DNA of 64,000 nt from JAYEPK01 sp048569615 (lineage in GTDB: Archaea > Thermoplasmatota > Penumbrarchaeia > Penumbrarchaeales > Penumbrarchaeaceae): assembly GCA_048569615.1 (NCBI GenBank), contig JBLIRK010000012.1, positions 1 through 64,000 of the forward strand, written 5' to 3'. The translations under genes were made by a program, and so were the position numbers. The notes under the pieces are model-generated. The model saw only the letters and a list, made by a program, of their open reading frames with translations, did no database searches and was not told where the DNA came from. Position 1 is the stretch's first letter. Each line of letters opens with the position of its first letter. Shown piece by piece: positions 18,462 to 28,300 of the stretch.

Positions 18462-18476
18462 GATATATTTATATCC
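18462..18476. promoter_or_regulatory. Near-palindromic TATA box between divergent genes
   Basis: GATATATTTATATCC reads as a TATA element on both strands. It is placed about 64 nt before the pentapeptide-repeat ATG and about 60 nt before the regulator ATG at 18528 (42 nt before the alternative ATG at 18510). It could serve either or both genes. Confidence 0.5.
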
Positions 18477-18527
18477 TTAGTTCATAATATACATTTGTCA
18501 TCAAAATATATGACCAATGGTGTTATC

Positions 18528-19061
18528 ATGTCTGAAAATACCACCAAAAGTAACATGCCGAGCTTTCAAAATGTGATAAGTGCTCTATTGGAGGACCCCA
18601 CAAGGAGCATGAGGGAGATCGCCAAGGAACTGAACTCTTACAGGCAGACGATATGGAGAAAGAAGAAACGGCTCGAAAAGGACAAGGTGATCTGGGGTTA
18701 TACTGCTGTCATAGATGAGTCAAAGCTGGGCAAAGGTACCTTCATCCTGATGATGAAGACAAAACCCATGGCGAAGGAGATGGCGGAGATACTCATCAGG
18801 AGGCTAAAGGGAAACGAACCGGCCAAGAAGGATATCAGGTTGATAGATCTCTTCCAGGTCAACGGGGAATACGACTGGATATTGAGATTCTCCGCCCCGC
18901 ACCATACAACCGCGAGGAACTACTACGATACCATCAGGGCCGTGTACAGCGATTTCCTTCTGGAAAAACCCGTGATGGTGGGCGTAAATTTCATTTTGGT
19001 TGCGGAGGGAAAAAGGAATCCCGACATTGACGATCTGTTCGATCTCGTGATCGAAACTTGA
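18528..19061 (+). CDS. Lrp/AsnC-type transcriptional regulator
   Basis: This 177-residue DNA-binding protein has an N-terminal helix-turn-helix (about 17-55: MREIAKELNSYRQTIWRKKK) and a C-terminal alpha/beta RAM-like domain (about 65-165). The domain has the VNGEYDWILRFSA strand typical of the effector-binding fold. Lrp proteins act as dimers or octamers that sense amino acids or related ligands. I chose ATG 18528, with GGTG five bases upstream; ATG 18510 is in frame. It diverges from the pentapeptide-repeat/dodecin operon and is followed closely by the beta-helix giant, whose longest frame would overlap its stop. A 20-bp palindrome upstream is a likely target. Confidence 0.85.
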   Translation: MSENTTKSNMPSFQNVISALLEDPTRSMREIAKELNSYRQTIWRKKKRLEKDKVIWGYTAVIDESKLGKGTFILMMKTKPMAKEMAEILIRRLKGNEPAKKDIRLIDLFQVNGEYDWILRFSAPHHTTARNYYDTIRAVYSDFLLEKPVMVGVNFILVAEGKRNPDIDDLFDLVIET

Positions 19062-19120
19062 ATTCGGAGCCATGCGAAAATCTATATCCTCCGAGCAGGT
19101 TTAGAGGAAGAGGAGATAGG

Positions 19121-22100
19121 ATGAGGAAATGGAGAGCACCTGCCAGCATTTTAACAGCAGGATTATTGGTATTTACGATGCTGGTCATTACCTCGGAAAA
19201 CGGCTCTTCCGAAGAGCGCTCCGCGGCGATCGTCGACATGGACCGTTTCATATGGGATCCATACCTCCTGCCCTTAAGTCATTACAACGGCAAGATAGGA
19301 ACGATCCTGCATGTCGGGGGAAGCGGAGGAAACAATTATACAACGGTGCAGGATGGGATCAATGCCTCCGCAGACGGTGATCTGGTTCTCGTCCATCCAG
19401 GGCTCTATATCGAAAATGTCGTTGTAAACAGATCCGTCGTTCTGAGGGGTGAGGGATTCCCTACGATAAGGGCGAGGGATAATGACCACGCCAGTGTCCG
19501 GATAGAATCGGACGGAGTGACCATCGAGGGTTTCAATGTCACGGGCTCCGGATACGGTATGTTGCTGAATGCTTCTGGAGCAGATATTCGGGACGTTCAT
19601 TTCTTCAGGAACGATGTCCATTTGAGGTGGGAGAAGGATTATAATAACGTCACATCCGACATCATGGCAAACGCCGCTTCGATCACGGATTGCTACTTCA
19701 ACTCCACCTTTGCAATGGAATCACCCGACTCCATAGAGATGAGGGTCAATGCTTCTTCGAGCCTGTCATCCTGGAACATGACCATGGGAGCCGTTACGAT
19801 ATCTAACAATACGTTCCTGATGCGCGAAGGGAACGCCACGGCTCTTGACCTTGAGTTCTGGACCGATATCGATACTGCCAATCTAACTTCCTTCTTCTTC
19901 GAGGGCTTCAACATATCTGACAACTACTTCCTGGGAGGGGGATATGGGGTTCTCATGAGGTCCGATCTCTCTGATATCAACGGAACCTCTGTGGTTATGG
20001 GAAGGACCATCTTGAAGGATAACGAATTCCATAATATCTACGGGAGAGGGATCGATATCGAGGGACCCGTGATCCGGGGGGTCCACGGGAATTCCGTCGT
20101 AAGTATGGGGGAGTTCCGGGTCTCCAGCAACAACATTTCAGGTTCCGGTTTCTTTCCCTACCAGACAAATATCAGGGTGATCCTTCACAATATCACCGGG
20201 TTGACACACAACTCCATCGTTACGCTGGGTTCGATAGAAGTGAGCGGCAACGTTCTCGGCCTCGGGGGTATGATGGGCGGTAACAAGATCAATCTGATCG
20301 CCGGGATACAGGACCTTGCCTGTGGGATGAGCGGTGATTCAAGGTTCAGCTACAACGGCACGATCATCGAGGACAATCTTGTCAATGGAAGGGATATCTG
20401 CATCTATCCAGAATTCCAGAGGGTCTGTGTCGGGATGTCGGACGGGAGTAGAGCTTGGGTTTCAGGTCTGGTCATGGACGGGAACCGGATCATGTCCCAG
20501 GGCAAGGGCATCTGCATACACAGCTTCAACGACATCGGGACCAACATGGCCGGCTCAACAAGATTCCAGATGGGAAATATAGAGATCGATGATAACATAT
20601 TCTATACCGACGGACCTTGCATCGACATCAACAGGATATGGAAGCTGGGCAACTACCTGAACGGAACCGCCAATTTCACCATGGGGGAGCTGACATATCG
20701 GGGAAATTACTTCAACAACACGAATGACGACTTCGTCAGCGGCCTCTACGGAATCGAATACATCGGATATCAGCTGAGCGGTGATTCCTCGGTCTCCGTG
20801 GGCAGGGTTCGTTTCAACAACAATACTCTGGAGGGGAATGACAACACGGCAAGAAGGGTGGCTCCCCATCTTATTGGAAGGTTCATGGATGATAATTCAA
20901 CCTTCAGATTTGGGGGTGTGGAGTATATAGGCAATACTTACATCAATTGCCATTTGCAGGTTGAGGGGGATGGTGTGGCGGAGCATATGTATGACAACAC
21001 CTCCGCCCTAGTAAGTAAATATGTGATCAGTGACAATACGGTTAACAATCCGCTGGGGGAAGGGATCTGGATCGGAACACCGGGCGGCAGTCTGAGGAAT
21101 ATGGAAGGCAGCTCCACCGCCTATCATGGAGGGTGGGACATATGCAATAACAATGTGACCTGCAGGGATAACGGGATACAGATCGGAAGGTACCGCTACT
21201 ACTGCTCGATACTGGATGACGATTCCAAGGCCGAGATCGGGAAGCTCCGCATATTCGATAACGTAGTAAATGCGGGAACCGGCATCTACATCCACGAGTT
21301 CTCACTTCTGGGGAGCTATAACGATGGCAATTCCTCTGCCGTTGTTGGAGAGGCAGAGATTTTCCGAAATTCAGTTCAAAGCGATTATGCGGGTTTTCTC
21401 AACGATGAGTACCTGGATATTGGCGTCAATAACCGCGGCAATTCGATGAACGTGATCGGAAGGCTTCATCTCCATAATAATTCGTTTATTGGATTTGCGA
21501 GCGGGATCATATTTCCCTCTATCAGCGATATAGGTTCCCGAAATACGGATACATCCTCTATTACAGCCGGATTTCCAATGATAAGGACAAATTCCATCAA
21601 AGGAGGCAGTAATGGTATCGATGCGATCATAAGAGAATGTGGAAATGAAAACAGACAGAATTCCAGGATCGATGTTTCGGGATTGTATACGGAGCAAAAT
21701 TCTATTGAAGCAGACAACAATGGAATATTCATCTCCGGACCATGGTCCGGCGGTTGTTCGAATTATGATAATTCCACAGTCACCATAGGAAGTACGGTGA
21801 TCTCTGGGAATGAGGTGATCTCCGGATTGAATGGTGTGATGGTATGGAATTATGCAGCAAATGGGCATTCCAACAATGATGGATCATCAATCAGGTTCGG
21901 AGGTATGATTGTGAGGGAGAACAGCATCGAATCATCCCTTTCGGGATTTGTCGCCTCTTCTCCCTTCAGGTCAGTGTCCAGCTCGGATAACAGCACATTT
22001 GAGTTCGGAATCCTTTCGATAGATGGAAATGAAATCTCAGCCGTGGAAGATGGCATCTCGATATGGATGGGAGGTACCGCCAGGAGCGCAACATGGAACG

Positions 22101-24520
22101 AGACTGTGAGGTTTGGAGCATTTTCCTTCGAAAATAACCAAGTAACCGCAAGTACGGGGATCAAATTGGATATGCCCTGGATGGAGGCTTATCAGGGGTC
22201 CCAGATCCACTTTGGCGATATCAATGTCAAGGATAACATAATGAATCTGACAGCTGGTCCGGGTTTGTGGTTAAACCGCTGGGTGTATTCCTACGACAAT
22301 GCTTCCTCTTTAACAGGGAACATCACCGTTTCAGGGAACGATATTTCGGGGGAAAGCGATCTCGGTTTGTATATCGAGGACAGCCAGGGTGAGAATCAGA
22401 CCGGCATCGGATCCAAGGTGCTTGTTATAGGAAATGTAGTGGATGGTTTCAAGGAAGCATTTTACATCAATTCAACGGGGGGGTGCAGGATCTATCTCAA
22501 CGACTTCATCGACAACGATCGGACCACCACATTCACGGATCCCCAAACCATATTCAATTCCCCGGCACCCATGGATTACAAGTACGGTTACAGGAACTTC
22601 AACGGATACCTGGGGAACTATTACTCCGACTATGCCGGTCAGGACTACGATGTCAACGGCATAGGGGACACCCCCCATCCGCTGGACGAAGCCAATGATT
22701 CCTATCCGCTGTTCACGAGCTTCAGGGAATATTTCCCCGTTCATGTTGACACCACACCCCCCAACTTGGAGATTATCTCACCCGCGAACAACAGCTATTT
22801 CGACGAGGAAACCGTGACCGTAAGGTGGAGAGGAAATGATTCGGGTATCGGGATAGAGAGGTTCGAGTTCAGGGTCAACGACGGTTCGATCTACAACAAG
22901 CTCAACATGACCTATCATACCATGGCCGGCCTCGACAACGGCATCTACAATGTGACGGTGAAGGCCTTCGACTGGCTCGGGAACACGGCAGAAGCAAGGG
23001 TGACGTTCACAATCGACAGGATAGTTCCAGAGATAAGGATCACATCCCCCGCCAACAATTCCATCGTAAACAGGCTCCCCTGCAATGTGACCTGGCAGCT
23101 CGTCGAGCTCGGGGGAAACGTGGACAGGGTGGAGATAAGGGTGGATCGCGGGGAATGGAAGCTCACCGATGCCACACTGTATCATCATATGCGGAACGTT
23201 ACGGACGGGGAGCGCAGGATCGAGGTCAGGGTCAGGGACCTCGCGGGCAATGAGATGACGGATTCCGTCACGATCAAGCTGGATACGACACCGCCGGAGC
23301 TGAACATCCTTTCTCCTGTCAACGGCTCATCCACCGCAGGCGATTCCATGACGTTCAAATGGACCGGTGAGGATAATTACCTGGGTATCAAGGGCTACAG
23401 GTTCTCCCTTGACGGATCATCGGCCATCGATCTTGGAATGGTAAGCAACAGGACGGTTTACGGCCTTGAGGAAGGATATCATTGGGTCAACATCTCCGCA
23501 GTTGACAATGCGGGGAACGTCAGAATCCTTAACTGGGTGATATCGGTCGATACGAAGGACCCGAGGATCACCATTGCCGGCATACGGGACGGAGACATGC
23601 TGAAGACCGCATGGGTCAATATCAGCTGGAGCCTTGATTTCACCGGGTCCCTGTTCGGTGTCCTGATCCTGACCGTAGATGGGCACCAAATGGAGACAAG
23701 CGGCGGCTACGCCCTGATAACCGGTTTGAAAGAGGGGAGCCATGTTCTGCAGTTCTCCGTCAGGGACGGGGCCGGAAACCAGGTCAATAAAACAATAGGT
23801 TTCACAGTCGATCTTACGAAGCCGGAGATCATCCTTAAGTCCCCGACGGGGACCTCCGCACCAACGGATTCGGATGTGGTCATTGTCTTCAGCGAGAAGA
23901 TCACCATCTCTTCCATAAGGATCGGGAACGTATCCGTGGGCGGAGTCCTCTCCGCGAACGGAACATATTATCTCTACACCCCGCCGGACGGGTTCAGGGA
24001 GAACTTCAATTACGCTGTCTCCGTTGTATACAGGGACATGGCGGGTAACGAGAACGGTCTGAACTGGACGTTCAGAACCAGACCTTTCAAGGCAGGGACG
24101 GGCTCGGTGACCGGAAGGATCCTGGACGAGGATGGAAATCCCATAGAAGGAGCCAGGGTGGAGCTGGAGGACGGCACCTTTGCATATACTGACTCCAATG
24201 GATATTTCCGGATCAAGGGGACCTCGGGGAACCATACGCTTAAGATCTATATCGACGGACATCTGAAGCAGACCATCCAGATAACGATCCCGGACGGGGA
24301 GTCGGGGGAGCTAGATGATATTGAAATTCAGGGGGAGGACGAACCCATGGATTCAATGCTTCTGGTCATAGTTATCTTCCTGGTCATCGTCATCATCATC
24401 ATTGTAGTCGCATATGTGGTTATAAAAAGGAAGTCCGAGGAAGACGAGAGGCTTGCCCGTTTCGAGCTGGAGGAGGACGAGCCCTTCGACGAGGAAGCCA
24501 TCTTCGATCTTGAGGAATGA
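19121..24520 (+). CDS. Giant beta-helix surface protein with Ig, Big_5, CarboxypepD_reg-like domains and anchor
   Basis: This is a 1,799-residue secreted protein. The start at 19121 is chosen for its GAGGAAGAGGAG ribosome site and a clean signal peptide (about 1-30). Residues about 55-1200 form a parallel beta-helix: an NNYTTVQDGI opening typical of pectate-lyase-like folds, then about 24 units of roughly 38 residues, closed by an NGIGDTP...YPL NosD-type end. Four or five Ig-like domains (about 1208-1560), a Big_5-like domain (about 1564-1660) and a CarboxypepD_reg/SpaB-like domain (about 1661-1735: VTGRILDEDGNPIEGARVEL) follow. One membrane helix (about 1743-1767) and an acidic tail end the protein. 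Ligand or substrate is unknown; no catalytic triad is evident. Confidence 0.85.
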   Translation: MRKWRAPASILTAGLLVFTMLVITSENGSSEERSAAIVDMDRFIWDPYLLPLSHYNGKIGTILHVGGSGGNNYTTVQDGINASADGDLVLVHPGLYIENVVVNRSVVLRGEGFPTIRARDNDHASVRIESDGVTIEGFNVTGSGYGMLLNASGADIRDVHFFRNDVHLRWEKDYNNVTSDIMANAASITDCYFNSTFAMESPDSIEMRVNASSSLSSWNMTMGAVTISNNTFLMREGNATALDLEFWTDIDTANLTSFFFEGFNISDNYFLGGGYGVLMRSDLSDINGTSVVMGRTILKDNEFHNIYGRGIDIEGPVIRGVHGNSVVSMGEFRVSSNNISGSGFFPYQTNIRVILHNITGLTHNSIVTLGSIEVSGNVLGLGGMMGGNKINLIAGIQDLACGMSGDSRFSYNGTIIEDNLVNGRDICIYPEFQRVCVGMSDGSRAWVSGLVMDGNRIMSQGKGICIHSFNDIGTNMAGSTRFQMGNIEIDDNIFYTDGPCIDINRIWKLGNYLNGTANFTMGELTYRGNYFNNTNDDFVSGLYGIEYIGYQLSGDSSVSVGRVRFNNNTLEGNDNTARRVAPHLIGRFMDDNSTFRFGGVEYIGNTYINCHLQVEGDGVAEHMYDNTSALVSKYVISDNTVNNPLGEGIWIGTPGGSLRNMEGSSTAYHGGWDICNNNVTCRDNGIQIGRYRYYCSILDDDSKAEIGKLRIFDNVVNAGTGIYIHEFSLLGSYNDGNSSAVVGEAEIFRNSVQSDYAGFLNDEYLDIGVNNRGNSMNVIGRLHLHNNSFIGFASGIIFPSISDIGSRNTDTSSITAGFPMIRTNSIKGGSNGIDAIIRECGNENRQNSRIDVSGLYTEQNSIEADNNGIFISGPWSGGCSNYDNSTVTIGSTVISGNEVISGLNGVMVWNYAANGHSNNDGSSIRFGGMIVRENSIESSLSGFVASSPFRSVSSSDNSTFEFGILSIDGNEISAVEDGISIWMGGTARSATWNETVRFGAFSFENNQVTASTGIKLDMPWMEAYQGSQIHFGDINVKDNIMNLTAGPGLWLNRWVYSYDNASSLTGNITVSGNDISGESDLGLYIEDSQGENQTGIGSKVLVIGNVVDGFKEAFYINSTGGCRIYLNDFIDNDRTTTFTDPQTIFNSPAPMDYKYGYRNFNGYLGNYYSDYAGQDYDVNGIGDTPHPLDEANDSYPLFTSFREYFPVHVDTTPPNLEIISPANNSYFDEETVTVRWRGNDSGIGIERFEFRVNDGSIYNKLNMTYHTMAGLDNGIYNVTVKAFDWLGNTAEARVTFTIDRIVPEIRITSPANNSIVNRLPCNVTWQLVELGGNVDRVEIRVDRGEWKLTDATLYHHMRNVTDGERRIEVRVRDLAGNEMTDSVTIKLDTTPPELNILSPVNGSSTAGDSMTFKWTGEDNYLGIKGYRFSLDGSSAIDLGMVSNRTVYGLEEGYHWVNISAVDNAGNVRILNWVISVDTKDPRITIAGIRDGDMLKTAWVNISWSLDFTGSLFGVLILTVDGHQMETSGGYALITGLKEGSHVLQFSVRDGAGNQVNKTIGFTVDLTKPEIILKSPTGTSAPTDSDVVIVFSEKITISSIRIGNVSVGGVLSANGTYYLYTPPDGFRENFNYAVSVVYRDMAGNENGLNWTFRTRPFKAGTGSVTGRILDEDGNPIEGARVELEDGTFAYTDSNGYFRIKGTSGNHTLKIYIDGHLKQTIQITIPDGESGELDDIEIQGEDEPMDSMLLVIVIFLVIVIIIIVVAYVVIKRKSEEDERLARFELEEDEPFDEEAIFDLEE
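19790..22420 (+). repeat. ~24 tandem beta-helix units of about 38 residues
   Basis: Within the giant beta-helix protein a unit recurs about 24 times with core (D/N)-x-S-(T/S)-x-x-x-G-x-h-x-h-x-x-N-x-h and a following G-h-x-h rung. Spacing is about 33-47 residues. Protein similarity is clear but the DNA has diverged, so this is an old expansion. Confidence 0.75.
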
Positions 24521-24682
24521 TAGGAGGCCTTTTCACCCGCGCACGGGGAGTGCCCCCTATCCCAACCGGAGGAGAAATGTGATAGCATCCCATGAAAAAA
24601 ATATGCCCTCCGTTGAGCTCACATCAGGACCTGATGATAAAAATAGTACATTGGATGGTGGGTGAAAGTATAGGTGGAGGCC

Positions 24683-24961
24683 CTAGTCTCCGCCGAGTCT
24701 TCTCCTTCCCTTTCGGTGAAGGAGGATGGTTCCACCCTTGATCTCCACAACCGATGCCTTCAGTTCCTCCGCAATCCTGGGGACATCATCCTTCCAGCCG
24801 GATGAAGGTCCCATGGACTGCAGCATCTTCACCTTGACGAGCTCCCTCTTCTCAAGCTGGGAATCGATCTCTTTTATGACCGTCTCGGTCAATCCGGATT
24901 TTCCAACCTGCACCGTGGGCCTCAGGGACATGCCCTTGATCTTCAGGTCCTTGACATCCAA
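24683..24961 (-). CDS. YhbY/CRM-domain RNA-binding protein
   Basis: The 92-residue protein is one CRS1-YhbY (CRM) domain: LRPTVQVGKSGLTETVIKEI, RELVKVKML and a closing GGTILLHRKGRR carrying the GxxG-like RNA-contact loop. CRM proteins bind structured RNA and are linked to ribosome assembly in bacteria and archaea. The TTG start has AGGAGG eight bases upstream, inside the end of rnp4. Only 3 bp separate it from the rnp4 stop, so the two are one operon. Pairing with an RNase P subunit fits a role in RNA maturation. Confidence 0.9.
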   Translation of the reverse strand: MDVKDLKIKGMSLRPTVQVGKSGLTETVIKEIDSQLEKRELVKVKMLQSMGPSSGWKDDVPRIAEELKASVVEIKGGTILLHRKGRRRLGGD

Positions 24962-24964
24962 GCA

Positions 24965-25330
24965 TCATTCCTCCTCTTCGTCCGGCTCCCCGGATCCTGT
25001 TCCGGCAGTGCTGTCTCGAAAGGGATACCTGGAAACATGGCCGCATTCCAGGCAGGTGACGATCTTCCTCCCGTTCCTGATCCTGATCCGGGATGTAAGG
25101 TCGGGCATCAGCGGAGCCCTGCAGTTCCTGCATGTGCTCCTTTTCAGCTCCCTTGGTATCCTGACGGTGTACCTCATTCCGATCCTCTTTGCTAGCGTGA
25201 GATACCTTCTGGCAAGGTCGAGCTCCCCGGCCCTTGCCATCCTGAAAGCAAGGTCGTAGAGGGTCTCGATCCTGTCCAGGGCAGCTTCCCTCGCCAGGGG
25301 CCTCTTCTTTCCCCTGCCCCGCCTTCTCAT
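24965..25330 (-). CDS. rnp4: Ribonuclease P protein component 4 (Rpp21/Rpr2)
   Basis: This is a 121-residue basic protein. An N-terminal helical region (ETLYDLAFRMARAGELDLAR) is followed by a zinc ribbon with CRNCRAPLMP and CLECGHVSRYP. These are the diagnostic features of archaeal Rnp4. With Rnp1-3 and the catalytic RNA it processes the 5' ends of tRNA precursors. The C-terminus is acidic (EPDEEEE). A TATA-like TTTTTAATAG on the minus strand is centred 25 nt before the ATG, which predicts a leaderless mRNA. The gene is followed directly by a CRM-domain gene. Confidence 0.93.
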   Translation of the reverse strand: MRRRGRGKKRPLAREAALDRIETLYDLAFRMARAGELDLARRYLTLAKRIGMRYTVRIPRELKRSTCRNCRAPLMPDLTSRIRIRNGRKIVTCLECGHVSRYPFRDSTAGTGSGEPDEEEE

Positions 25331-25350
25331 GGGCCGCCATCAGGATGATG

Positions 25351-25360
25351 CTATTAAAAA
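25351..25360 (-). promoter_or_regulatory. TATA box for rnp4, leaderless start
   Basis: TTTTTAATAG on the minus strand is centred about 25 nt before the rnp4 ATG, so transcription would begin at or next to the start codon. Confidence 0.55.
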
Positions 25361-25367
25361 CCAGCTG

Positions 25368-28300
25368 TCACTCCTCATCGAGCTCCCTGTACAATTCCTC
25401 GGCAAGCTCGTCGGCAGAAAGCTCCTCCATGTCCTCGAGCTCTTCCTCCTCCTCCCTTGGAACCATCTCCTCTTTCTTCGGGAGCTCGAGTTCGAGTATG
25501 TGGCCCCTGCCCCTTTCCCTGTGGTCCTTCTCTCCCGTTGTTGCGAGTCCGGGTGAAAGCGGAACCGAGGATTCGATCCCTTTTCCTTCCTTCACAATGC
25601 CCCTTGGATCGTATTCCCCGTCCTTCACAGAGCCGTCCCCGTAGAACATACCGCAGTGCGGGCAGGAGGGGTCGTCCTTGCTGATGATCTTGCCGCAGTG
25701 GAAGCATTCGTACTCCTCGGTCTTGGCCTTCTTATCATCCTCGGCGGCTTCCCTCCGGGACCTAATTATGAGGAACAGGATCAATATGAAGGCAAGGAAG
25801 AGGAGAATTCCCACGACGATGCCGATGACCATATAGAGCGACATGCCTCCCCCTCCCCCTCCGTCGTCGTCCTTGACGCCATCCGCCTTGACCACCCTGA
25901 CCTTCAGGTCTATTATGGACCATCGTCCGTAGTCATCCGAGGCGTTCAGTTTCAGCGTGTAGGAGCCCAGCTCCGCGCTGCTGGAGTTCAGCCTGAGAGA
26001 TACGGTGATCTCATCGCCCGCCCCCAGCTGGAACTCGGTGTTCCCTTCCATGGAGAATCCCCAGTCCACATTCAGAGAGAAGCTCACCGTGATAGGAATG
26101 TCAAGGGTATTCTTCAGGGTCATCTGGATATCCTGTGATTCGCCCTTCTTGAACTCCGAAAGATTTGGAAGGAGGACATCAACAAAGGGAAGGTAATACC
26201 AGAAGGTGAACTCAACGGAGGTGGTTTCCTTTCCATCGGCCTTGGCAACCACATACCATTTGTACAATCCGGGGATGCTGGGATTGTACGTCCATTTCAT
26301 CTGCGATGTTGTGTATGTATTCTCCTCTCCGTTCGGCATGATGACGTGGAGTTCATAGGTCAGGTTGTTGGGATTGATATAGTCCGCCTCCCAGGTCAAT
26401 GTCTGACTATCCTCCGCTTCATCTCCGTTCTCCGGTGAGATAGGGGTCACCTTGGGAACCGCCAGTTCCGGATCGTAGTGTATCCTGAAGTAGGGCGACT
26501 CCTTATCCCCGTTGTAGGCCATGTCATTTGCCTTGAACTGGATAAGATTGATGATGCCAGGAACGAGTTCCAATTCCATCGATATTTTCACAGATTTGCT
26601 GGACCCGTTGGCAATATCATATTTCATCCAGTCGGAAAGCTGCCTGTCGGGAAGGCTCTTTTTATAGTAGATCGAGGAGTGATCCACACCGGAAAGCTCG
26701 TCGTTTATGGTCAGGGATACGACGAACCTGCTGTAGGTGATATTGACCTGCTTCGCAGGATTGATCTCCGTGAAATAGACCCAGTGAGAGTCGATGAAGA
26801 TGGGCGCTTCGACGTACGGACCGACCCTTCCGGCATTGTCTTTTGCCCATACATAGACCATGTGAGGTCCCTCGCTGATGATCTGGAGCTGCTTGAACTC
26901 ATTTGTGAGGTTGACCTCCTGGGGCCACAGATTCGTGTCCACAGAGTAGCAGACGCCTTTGAGTCCCGACCCGGATTCCAGGACCCTGTCCCAGGTAAGA
27001 TATACGATGGCATCCTGGTCGACACCGATCATATCGTCATCCTCGGAGTCCGCCCTTATAACGGCCCCTTCCACGATGGGAAGGTCCGTATCGAGCTTAA
27101 AGGTGAAATCCAGGGATCTCAGAACCTCGTCACCTTCGGAGAGATTGAGGTAGAATAGCACATTCTGCTTGTTCTGGCCCTTGATCGGGACCGTCAGCTC
27201 CCCACTGGTATTGTAGATATAATCCCAGGTGTCAACATCACCGAACTGGTTCTGGAGGGAAGCGGTAAGTCCATCTGCTTCAACGGGCGATCTGTCCGAA
27301 TACTGCCTGAAGGCTACCCTGAAATCATAGACCGTGAGGTTGGTATTTCCGTAGAGCCACCCGTTGGGATTGGGCTGGGATTGCAGAGGCGTCCTGAAGT
27401 TGTAGCTCACGATCTCCAGGTCGGACACCGTTGTGAAGAGCTGGGTCCTCAGGGTGCTTTCCGGATATCCTGTTTCGGTAATGGGCAGGGCCGTTGCTCC
27501 CACGGTGAGTCCGTGGGGTATCTGGAAGGTGAACTCGACGGGAATGGTTAGCTCCCATTCGCCTTCATCGGGAATATCGAAGGACGGATCGTCCGGAAGG
27601 ATGAACCAGCTGTTCTCCGTCATGTCCAGGGTATTTCCTTCCCTGTCCCAGGCGAAGGTGATGTTGACGGCCCCTAACGTAAGTTTCAAATTCACTCCTG
27701 TGAGGTCCGAGATGGGAAGGTCGGTCTTCCCATCAATCACCAATTGGTATGTGCCGAGGGTCGGGAAAACCGGGATCGGTGAGGTGGGGGATGTTTCTCC
27801 CTTGGGATTATATATCCTGATCTGATTTGCGGTAGTTCTCAGAATGGGGTTGAATTCCCAAACCTGGGTCCCGTCGCCTGCCCATGCGAAATGGGATTTC
27901 GAATCCGTCGAGTAGGCCATCCCATGTCCGCTCCAGTCGCCGGGTCTGTGGTATGTGGCCGTGTTCCTCCAGCCTCTCCACGCATCCCTGTAGAAGAATG
28001 TCTCGTAATTCTCAGGTCCGTAGAGAAGTAGTTCACCGTTGTCGGCATTGACAGACAGACCGGCTCCATACTGTGTGCTTGGCTCCTCATCTCCCGTGGG
28101 AAGTTTTTCCCAGTTGTTGGTGTTGGCATGGAATAGCCACAGATCGTTGAAGGTCGGATCATTTTGACCGGATGCGTTCTGCTGACCCCCGAATAGATAG
28201 AAACCTTTTCTCTCTGCGGAGAAGGCAAGTGATGCGGACATCCTTGCGGGGGGTTTCGTGTTGAGGTTGAGTATCTTCCAGAGGTTTCCCGTGATATTAT

